The notes under the pieces: model-generated | The model's database searches: none | Told to the model about the DNA's origin: nothing | What the model saw: the letters and a program-made list of their open reading frames with translations, nothing else | Part shown: piece after piece, positions 56,473 to 64,000 of the stretch | How positions within the stretch are numbered: position 1 is the first letter of the stretch | How the letters are laid out: each line of letters opens with the position of its first letter | Assembly (NCBI RefSeq): GCF_014529535.1 | Contig: NW_023504014.1 | Coordinates: 1,302,001-1,366,000 of the forward strand | Source: Bradysia coprophila | Taxonomy: Eukaryota; Arthropoda; Insecta; Diptera; Sciaridae | Direction: 5' to 3' | Length of the DNA stretch: 64,000 nt | Position numbers and translations under genes: made by a program

Positions 56473-56736
56473 CTTAGAGTAATTATACCTAGAGAGGAAA
56501 TTACGAACAGAATTACGTAAAATTTGTGGTCCCGACATGAAATACGTAATATTTGATAGTGTGGGTTTTTCCCTACTAAATTGGTGGGCAAATTAGCGCA
56601 AAAAATTTAAATGTCAACGCCTACATGTGTTAGTAAAAGCTCTACGTAAAATTGTACGAAATGTGAATCTTATACAAACTGATGTCGGGACCACATTCTA
56701 TCGTACGAAATACCTCTCTAGGTATAATTACTCTAA
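56473..56736. mobile_element. Inverted-repeat MITE with 9-bp duplication
   Basis: The ends CTTAGAGTAATTATACCTAG and its reverse complement pair, and the arms continue through GTGGTCCCGACAT. GGTATCAGT is repeated just outside both ends (56464-56472, 56737-56745). A 9-bp duplication is seen with Mutator-like and some other DNA elements; I do not assign a superfamily. A partial copy is at 14751. Confidence 0.85.
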
Positions 56737-57062
56737 GGTATCAGTAATCTAAGACTTCGTGCTTCGTACTTCATACATGTTACGCACATTCAAACTGATA
56801 CTGCTGTCCCTGTCTCGCGCGCATAAGTGTATGTGTGTAATCGAGCTATGTTTCAATGTGATTTCATATGGATTGTATTTTTGGATTGAATAACGTTGAA
56901 AACAGAAAAAATTTCTAAATTAAGTTCAATGGTAGGAAAAACTGTGTTGAGTAATGGTGATTTACATGCTTTTGTTTTCCCTAGGGTCGAAAGTAGCTTA
57001 TTACACACCTAGGGAAAACAAGGAAATTGGTTTAGGTTTCAAATTTATTTACTAAATATTAT

Positions 57063-57168
57063 GCACCTGTCTCCAAATGTTTATTTCGACGAGTTGGTGA
57101 TAGTAATCCTAAGTAGTAGGCGCGGATCAAAATCCAACTCGTCAAAATAAACATTTGGACATAGGTGC
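57063..57168. repeat. Hairpin MITE-like repeat
   Basis: GCACCTGTCTCCAAATGTTT and TCGACGAGTTGG pair with CCAACTCGTC and AAACATTTGGACATAGGTGC. Just to its left, TTGTTTTCCCTAGGG and CCTAGGGAAAACAA form a second inverted pair (about 56973-57030). Confidence 0.78.
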
Positions 57169-59075
57169 AAATCATTTTTAATGTGTCGATGCGAAGATAA
57201 ACCCAGACTCCCTCTTCGAGCTGATGCATAATGTTAGTCTTACCACACAGAGACTTATACAATTCACTACATAACTCGGGATTAAAATGAAAAGTCTCGT
57301 TCTCGTTTATTTATTGACCTCGGCTATGTCTTGGAAACTCAACTTTTTATCCCTTAATATGTGTCTATCTGTTCAGTAAAGTGGTCTTTCGCGTTTTGTA
57401 CATGTGAAAATGCCTAAAAACCGCCAGCCAAGGCTGACATTATTCCTTATTATTAGGAGTCAAAAATCCGAGAAAATTCCCGAAGATCTCCGATTTTCGA
57501 CCCTAACCCTTGAAAAATAATGTTCTTCATCAATTTTGCCATGCAATTTGCTATCCACAGTTACATCAACCAGAACTTATCATTGATTTCGGTAGATTTA
57601 GTCGATAACAGATGAAATTGATGTCATTATTAATGATTAGAAATTCGGTAAATATAATTAACAGAATCCATTTTCCTATCCAACTGCTATTCAACTCAAA
57701 TATTAATAAATACAAAAAAAATACTCGGAAATATGATAATAGCTGCTAAATGAACCCCCGTATCTACTTAATTTGTTGAATAACATTCTAGCTCCTACCA
57801 CATTTTCGTTCTCAAACAAGTGGGGATAATAACGTACATGCTCCAGATTATATTCCTAAGGAATTAATAATTACAGAAAGTAAACCCGATTATTATGAGG
57901 GGGTCCTTCATGTATTTACACAAAATGTTTCGTTGTATTTTCGAAACGAAATGTAGTCTTTAGTCCTTGTCGACAATCCAGATAGTAAGCAAGAACATAT
58001 ACAAAGCCACAACCACTCTATTTGATATCGAACATTAATCTCTGTTGTTTTAGTACACTCGAAACAATTTTCGATTACATCGTTTAACGCGGCTATGGCC
58101 TTTGTTATGATGTTCAAATTCAAATAAATTTTAATTATTTTTCCCTTCGAAATCAAATTCCATTTCACTCTTTTGAATTTTATGCTTTTAATGCAGATAT
58201 AATGCGATGAATTATTATGATTACGCTGGGATTCGTGTGTATATCCGAGGAAATGATTTGCAATGAGTTCAAATTGCTGTTTTATTTTGCTATATAGTTG
58301 AACTATGACAAAATTGCTCATTGGAATATTGTACTAGAGATCACTTGTTGAGTACCCACCACTTAAACACTTAAATCCGCTTAGCGATAACGCACACAAA
58401 TGGACGATGGATTTTATCGCCTACGTTCTGTGTGTATTGCAACGCTGTTTGAATGTATTCCAGAGGAATAGTGAATACATTACCTACCTGCTTCTAAATT
58501 TTTATTTTGACCAGTGTGAAAGTTTGGAAGCACTTTACGTCCCACAAACCAGATACGTAATGTCAACATTGTCCTAGCAACATAACGAATTTTCAAGCAC
58601 TATATAGTGTTCCATTTCGGAAGTTCTTCAGTTCTATTCTGCGGGGACACAATAGAAAAAAATAGTTTCGTGTTCACTTTTGCAATTTTTTATATGTGAT
58701 GCTGCAGTGACAAAATTGTTCGAAATGTTTTTTTTGAAATTCGAACTGGAACGCTCTATTGTAGACTGTTCGAGTTCGAACTTTGAACAGCTTTCAAAAA
58801 TGGATGTCGTGGGTACGCAGCTGTCTATTACTCGAAGAAAAAAAATAGCTTTGTCCCTGGCCGACGTACGTATCGAGTTTCTTTTGTTCTAAATGTCATA
58901 TTTGAAATAAACAAAAGAAATTCGATGCACATGTCGGTTGTTGTGTGAAAGATGTTCAAAAATTCGAACTAGAACACTCACTCTATTTTCGTCTATTACC
59001 TACTGCTGCGATAAGATACCTCACCATGCGCCGTAGTCTATACTCGACATTGCAGTAATACTTGATTGAGCAAAC
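57169..59075. other. AT-rich spacer with an unassigned 137-codon ORF
   Basis: A minus-strand ORF at 57908-58321 is the longest unassigned frame here. It shows no signal peptide, no known motif and the Ile/Asn/Lys-rich make-up of translated AT-rich DNA. I treat it as probably non-coding. Confidence 0.4.
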
Positions 59076-60111
59076 ACGGTGGCGGGACATTTCCACACCG
59101 TCAATATCGTCAGGAACGATATTATCGTTTTTTTGGACGATACTATCGTCTCAAAATCGATATTATCGTTTTTTAGACGATACTATCGTCCAAAAAACCG
59201 ATATTATCGCCCAAAATAAGATAATATCGTCTAAATTGAAAAATTCTAAAATATTGTCTGGACGATAGTATCGTTTTCTGGACGATATTATCGTTCAAAA
59301 AACGATAATATCGCCCAGGACGATATTATCGTTTAGTTTTGGGTGGTAATATTGTCCAGGACTCAATTTTACTCAGAGGTGCAGCAAGAACCGAATTCTC
59401 TTCCAAAATATCGAAAAACAATTGTCGGAGGAAATCACCTACACATCAGTGTTTAAAAAAGGCGTTTAGTTCGTCCCTAAATAATTCAACTTTTTACGAA
59501 ATGAATACCAACTTTGATTGTACATAAAAAGCGTTTTAACACGTCGAGCAATCCGGCCCATTGCCCCGGAGCGAAGCGGAGGGCCGCAATGCGAGCCGGG
59601 CGCCGGAACGGTGTCGGAACTTAGGAGTTAATTTTTTTTTCTCGCATCGTCTCATAATTAGTCTGTCTAATTTTTCTGTATAAAATTTAAATTTACGGAA
59701 CCAAATGAACCAATTTTTAATATATATTTGCCGTCTATAAAAAGGTGTTTATCTACAAGATTTTGTGTTTCGTCTTCAACAACCATCCAGAACGATAATA
59801 TCGCCCAGGACGATATTATCGTCTAGCATTTTTATTTTAAATAAATTAAAAACGATATTATCGTCCCAAAAATTATCGCCCAGGACGATAATATCGTCCA
59901 AAATAACGATAAATTTGTTCAGAAAAAGAAAATAACGATATCGTCCAGCGGATAGTATCATCAAAAAAACGATAGTATCGTCCAAAAAAACGATATTATC
60001 GTTTAAAAACGATATTATCGTTTAGAAACGATATTATCGTTTAGAAACGATATTATCGTTTTTTTAAACGATAATATCGTCAAGAAAACGATAATATCGT
60101 CCTGAAAATAT
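59076..60111. mobile_element. Second ACGATANTATCGT foldback copy, inverted and longer
   Basis: It begins GGTGGCGGGACATTTCCACA then CCGTCAATATCGTCAGG, the same terminus as the right end of the 54939-55867 copy but in opposite orientation. The left arm (about 59090-59340) and right arm (59790-60111) are palindrome arrays. The middle shares the block from TCCAGGACTCAATTTTACTC to CGGAGGGCCGCAATGCGAG with copy 1, then adds about 190 bp not found there. The right terminus is missing and abuts a repeat starting TTCCCTTGACTG. Confidence 0.8.
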
Positions 60112-60120
60112 TTTAAAATT

Positions 60121-60500
60121 TATTCCCTTGACTGAAAGTCAAGGGTCTTACGCCAGAAAATACCCTAAAATGTTGGTTACCACACAATGTATGAAATGTT
60201 ATCAAAAACTTAATTGTTTTTTACCATTTTTTTTGTCATCACGATAACTTGAGTAATTCTTAACCGATTTTGATGATTTTCTTTTTAATCGACGAGGAAT
60301 GAGATTCCTGAGGTTAAGTTCGAAGATGGGCCATCTCGGAATAAGGTTCTGGAAATTATTCCAGAAAAACAGGATTTTACTCTGTTGATAATTGTTCCCA
60401 AAATTATCGATTTGACATTTGGAAGGTCAAGTTCGACGATGAACTATGTGTGAACAATTCGTCAAAAGGTTTGCCAGAAAATATAAATGCAACAAAATAA
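60121..60500. repeat. Diverged dispersed repeat
   Basis: It starts TTCCCTTGACTGAAAGTCAA and contains CACGATAACTTGAGTAATTC, then GAGGTTAAGTTCGAAGATGG. Matching phrases occur in repeat copy B (26744-26840) and, inverted, around 29570-29885, so these regions share an older repeat family. Confidence 0.6.
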
Positions 60501-60992
60501 TCGATTTGATAATTGATAATTAACAAGCAGCAGATACCTAAAATTACATATACAGGGTAAGCAAATAGAATGCTGTAAATACAGCTAGGTCTTTTTTTGA
60601 TTTATGTTGTGATTGATTCATGCCACACATTCAAAACTACAACGGAAGCATCATTTCGTCTAAACAACTGCAAGCAGAGATGTGGCTAAACAATGTTTCA
60701 TGATCAAGAGGTACTTTATGCACGACGAGCAAATAGCAGCGGCCCAGAAGTACAGCACTGGTTGAAAGTTTTAACTTATTTGCTTACGTTTTTGTTCAAA
60801 AATCTATTGAGAAAATATCAGTCACTCAAAAGGTGCATTAGACAAAAAAAATAGTTGAAGATCTGCAAATTTGTGTCCACACATCAAATAATTTTCCTTG
60901 GTGCTAAATCGCTTAGTTCTCTTCTTTCAATCAACTGTCTTCAATTTGTCCATAATTAGTGATCCTTAATTAGTAATCATCCGTCCATAATT

Positions 60993-61149
60993 CCTTTCGC
61001 CTTCTCGCTCGTCCGTCGCCATGTAAATAAGCATCTAACACACTAACGCTAAATTAAGTTGGAAAGCCGTCCGTTGCTGCAAGTGAAATATTAGATTATA
61101 TTTGTAATTTGTATTTTTTGAATAATAAAGTTCGTTAAGTTAAGTTAAG
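60993..61149 (+). mobile_element. Short retroposed fragment with TTAAG tail and 16-bp duplication
   Basis: A 157-bp insert lies between exact copies of TCATCCGTCCATAATT (60977-60992 and 61150-61165). It contains AATAATAAAG and ends in a (TTAAG)n tail. A long variable duplication plus a simple-repeat tail marks target-primed reverse transcription. It could be a severely 5'-truncated LINE or a SINE; no promoter boxes are evident. Confidence 0.85.
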
Positions 61150-61165
61150 TCATCCGTCCATAATT

Positions 61166-61720
61166 TTTAAATGATTCAAAGTTATTTGTAAGCTAAATTT
61201 TGGTAAAATAAAATTTCAAGAAAAAAAGAATAAATAATTTTTAATTATACATAAAATATGTCCTCAATTGTCCTTTCTTTCCGGACCTACTCTTAATTCA
61301 CGTATTGTTAGTTAAAAATGTTATTTTAGAACAAAAGAAATGGTTAAGCTTAAAGCTTTACATCGCTGTTTCATTCATACATATTGTTGTCTAATGGATT
61401 TTTCATTAAACCAAAAATTTGTCCTTTCTAAGTACATTCGACTAAGTATTTTTTTTCTCAAATTATTTATTTCACACGCAGAATGCGTCATTACAAGAGA
61501 TATCAGATACTTTGTAAGTTATAACACAAAGAGGTGCGTCACCTTCACCCTGATTTCATATAATATTGACAATTATGACGCTTTTTTTATGAGATAAATA
61601 TTTCATGTACTGATGTTGAAAAAGATTGTTCACAGTTGAGCGCACTTGGGAACTGCCCCCAAGGCCCTGCCTGTGCCCTCTTTTCTTCCCGTAGGAATCG
61701 GCGAGGAGTTAGGTCCGAAA
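61166..61720. other. Spacer before the satellite array
   Basis: An 85-codon plus-strand ORF (61340-61597) includes a hydrophobic stretch but no recognisable family. A relatively GC-rich piece (about 61640-61710) borders the array. Confidence 0.4.
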
Positions 61721-64000
61721 TGTGGCAACTTTAAGGAGAGTTTGCTTATAACTGATACACAATGATCGTATAAACAGTTTCTCATTGCCTAACAAGGAGT
61801 TAGGTTAATTGATCACCTATCGAATGATCGCCAACCCGAAAGAAATTCAAAACTAATGTGAACAATATACAACGTATACCGGCGGCAATGAGTGGTAAAA
61901 CAAGACACATTCGCTACACATGTATGTGCTGTGCTATGCAAATGGATCAAGTAAGGACACCTATCTTACCAATACCGGCGGCAATGAGTGGTAAAACAAG
62001 ACACATTCGCTACACACGTATGTGCTATGCAAATGGATCAAGTAAGGACACCTATCTTACCAGTGGAAAGTTCACATTAGATTCGAATTTCTTTGTAAAA
62101 TTAGCTGTTACACATCGATGGGTGACAGAGAAATGACAACAGATGGTGTTGTCCCGGCCCAGACATCCGTTATCATTTCTCTGATGGCTTACAATTGACC
62201 TAACGTTGCGTCCTATCTACCCCACCTAATGTGGCAATTTTAAAGAGAGTTTGCTTATAACTGATACACAATGATCGTATAAACAGTTTCTCATTGCCTA
62301 ACAAGGAGTTAGGTTAATTGATCACCTATCGAATGATCGCCAACCCGAAAGAAATTCAAAACTAATGTGAACAATATACAACGTATACCGGCGGCAATGA
62401 GTGGTAAAACAAGACACATTCGCTACACATGTATGTGCTGTGCTATGCAAATGGATCAAGTAAGGACACCTATCTTACCAATACCGGCGGCAATGAGTGG
62501 TAAAACAAGACACATTCGCTACACACGTATGTGCTATGCAAATGGATCAAGTAAGGACACCTATCTTACCAGTGGAAAGTTCACATTAGATTCGAATTTC
62601 TTTGTAAAATTAGCTGTTACACATCGATGGGTGACAGAGAAATGACAACAGATGGTGTTGTCCCGGCCCAGACATCCGTTATCATTTCTCTGATGGCTTA
62701 CAATTGACCTAACGTTGCGTCCTATCTACCCCACCTAATGTGGCAATTTTAAAGAGAGTTTGCTTATAACTGATACACAATGATCGTATAAACAGTTTCT
62801 CATTGCCTAACAAGGAGTTAGGTTAATTGATCACCTATCGAATGATCGCTAACCCGAAAGAAATTAAAAACTAATGTGAACTATATACAACGTATACCGG
62901 CGGCAATGAGTGGTAAAACAAGACACATTCGCTACACACGTATGTGCTATGCAAATGGATCAAGTAAGGACACCTATCTTACCAGTGGAAAGTTCACATT
63001 AGATTCGAATTTCTTTGTAAAATTAGCTGTTACACATCGATGGGTGACAGAGAAATGACAACAGATGGTGTTGTCCCGGCCCAGACATCCGTTATCATTT
63101 CTCTGATGGCTTACAATTGACCTAACGTTGCGTCCTATCTACCCCACCTAATGTGGCAATTTTAAAGAGAGTTTGCTTATAACTGATACACAATGATCGT
63201 ATAAACAGTTTCTCATTGCCTAACAAGGAGTTAGGTTAATTGATCACCTATCGAATGATCGCTAACCCGAAAGAAATTCAAAACTAATGTGAACTATATA
63301 CAACGTATACCGGCGGCAATGAGTGGTAAAACAAGACACATTCGCTACACATGTATGTGCTATGCAAATGGATCAAGTAAGGACACCTATCTTACCAATA
63401 CCGGCGGCAATGAGTGGTAAAACAAGACACATTCGCTACACACGTATGTGCTATGCAAATGGATCAAGTAAGGACACCTATCTTACCAGTGGAAAGTTCA
63501 CATTAGATTTGAATTTCTTTGTAAAATTAGCTGTTACACATCGATGGGTGACAGAGAAATGACAACAGATGGTGTTGTCCCGGCCCAGACATCCGTTATC
63601 ATTTCTCTGATGGCTTACAATTGACCTAACGTTGCGTCCTATCTACCCCACCTAATGTGGCAATTTTAAAGAGAGTTTGCTTATAACTGATACACAATGA
63701 TCGTATAAACAGTTTCTCATTGCCTAACAAGGAGTTAGGTTAATTGATCACCTATCGAATGATCGCCAACCCGAAAGAAATTCAAAACTAATGTGAACTA
63801 TATACAACGTATACCGGCGGCAATGAGTGGTAAAACAAGACACATTCGCTACACATGTATGTGCTATGCAAATGGATCAAGTAAGTACCCCTATCTTACC
63901 AATACCGGCGGCAATGAGTGGTAAAACAAGACACATTCGCTACACACGTATGTGCTATGCAAATGGATCAAGTAAGGACACCTATCTTACCAGTGGAAAG
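61721..64000. repeat. Tandem satellite array, 509-bp unit, continuing past the window
   Basis: Units start at 61858, 62367, 62876, 63289 and 63793 (spacings 509, 509, 413 and 504), preceded by a partial unit from about 61721. Each full unit contains two adjacent sub-repeats starting ATACCGGCGGCAATGAGTGG. The first is 96 bp when it carries a 5-bp GTGCT duplication and 91 bp without it. The third unit lacks exactly one 96-bp sub-repeat. Each unit also holds an imperfect palindrome (CAGAGAAATGACAACAGATG against CATCCGTTATCATTTCTCTG). Units differ at only a few bases. The repeated 60-92-codon ORFs are by-products of the array unless transcription is shown. Confidence 0.95.

Noticed and set aside
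22690..57360. Recurring phrase CAACTTTTTATCCC near 22720, 39405 and 57345 as a shared regulatory motif
   Set aside because: The surrounding sequence is also similar, so these are remnants of one dispersed repeat rather than independent regulatory sites.
57908..58321. 137-codon minus-strand ORF
   Set aside because: Composition is that of translated AT-rich DNA, with no motif or signal peptide and no supporting neighbours.
61858..63562. Repeated 60-92-codon ORFs in the satellite, suggesting a gene family
   Set aside because: They are the same satellite unit read again. The frame depends on a 5-bp indel between units, and no family motif or splice structure supports coding.
61721..64000. CRISPR-like regular repeats
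   Set aside because: Units are about 500 bp with no unique spacers of 25-40 bp, and the DNA is eukaryotic.

Overview
The window looks like AT-rich, repeat-dense nuclear DNA of a dipteran insect. The evidence is very short introns (54 to 64 nt where I could model them), insect-type single-copy genes, a BEL/Pao retrotransposon, and many non-LTR, hAT-like, foldback and MITE insertions. A nematoceran fly such as a fungus gnat would fit, but that is an inference from style, not from a diagnostic gene. There is nothing prokaryotic here, no CRISPR array and no recognisable tRNA or rRNA gene.

Layout. 1-1.5 kb: AT-rich spacer with one hairpin repeat. 1.5-9.4 kb: a complete, apparently very young BEL/Pao retrotransposon on the minus strand. 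It has identical 562-bp LTRs, a 5-bp target duplication and one uninterrupted 2271-codon gag-pol whose Gag starts with a PHD finger. 10-14.9 kb: spacers, dispersed repeats and an 807-bp hAT-like element with an 8-bp duplication. 15.2-15.4 kb: a possible secreted-protein first exon. 17.7-18.7 kb: a lipid phosphate phosphatase (PAP2/wunen-like) gene on the minus strand. 19-30 kb: repeats, including two copies of a 0.9-1.25-kb dispersed repeat. 31-33.6 kb: a 5'-truncated non-LTR retrotransposon with clear target duplications, then a hAT-like foldback element full of CGATA words. 33.8-35.9 kb: a CD36-family gene (minus, five exons) that stops before the usual second membrane segment. 36.3-37.2 kb: another hAT-like element. 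37.4-37.7 kb: a small ORF with a VTAPVTTP repeat. 38.3-39.1 kb: an NPC2/ML-domain gene (minus, three exons). 44.5-47.1 kb: one non-LTR element inserted inside another. 48.9-49.4 kb: a long foldback element. 54.9-55.9 and 59.1-60.1 kb: two inverted copies of a foldback element built from a 13-bp odd palindrome, ACGATANTATCGT, repeated about every 20 bp. 61.7 kb to the right edge: a 509-bp-period satellite that continues beyond the window.

Genes. The three convincing host genes (PAP2 phosphatase, CD36-like receptor, NPC2-like protein) all belong to lipid-handling families and all lie on the minus strand. They are separate transcription units with no sign of co-regulation, so I draw no pathway conclusion from their proximity.

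The most unusual items are the roughly 20-bp-periodic ACGATANTATCGT palindrome arrays, a 27-nt GT..AG segment with an in-frame stop inside the phosphatase gene, the truncated CD36-like receptor, and the PHD-finger BEL element whose ORF runs through the polypurine tract into the LTR.
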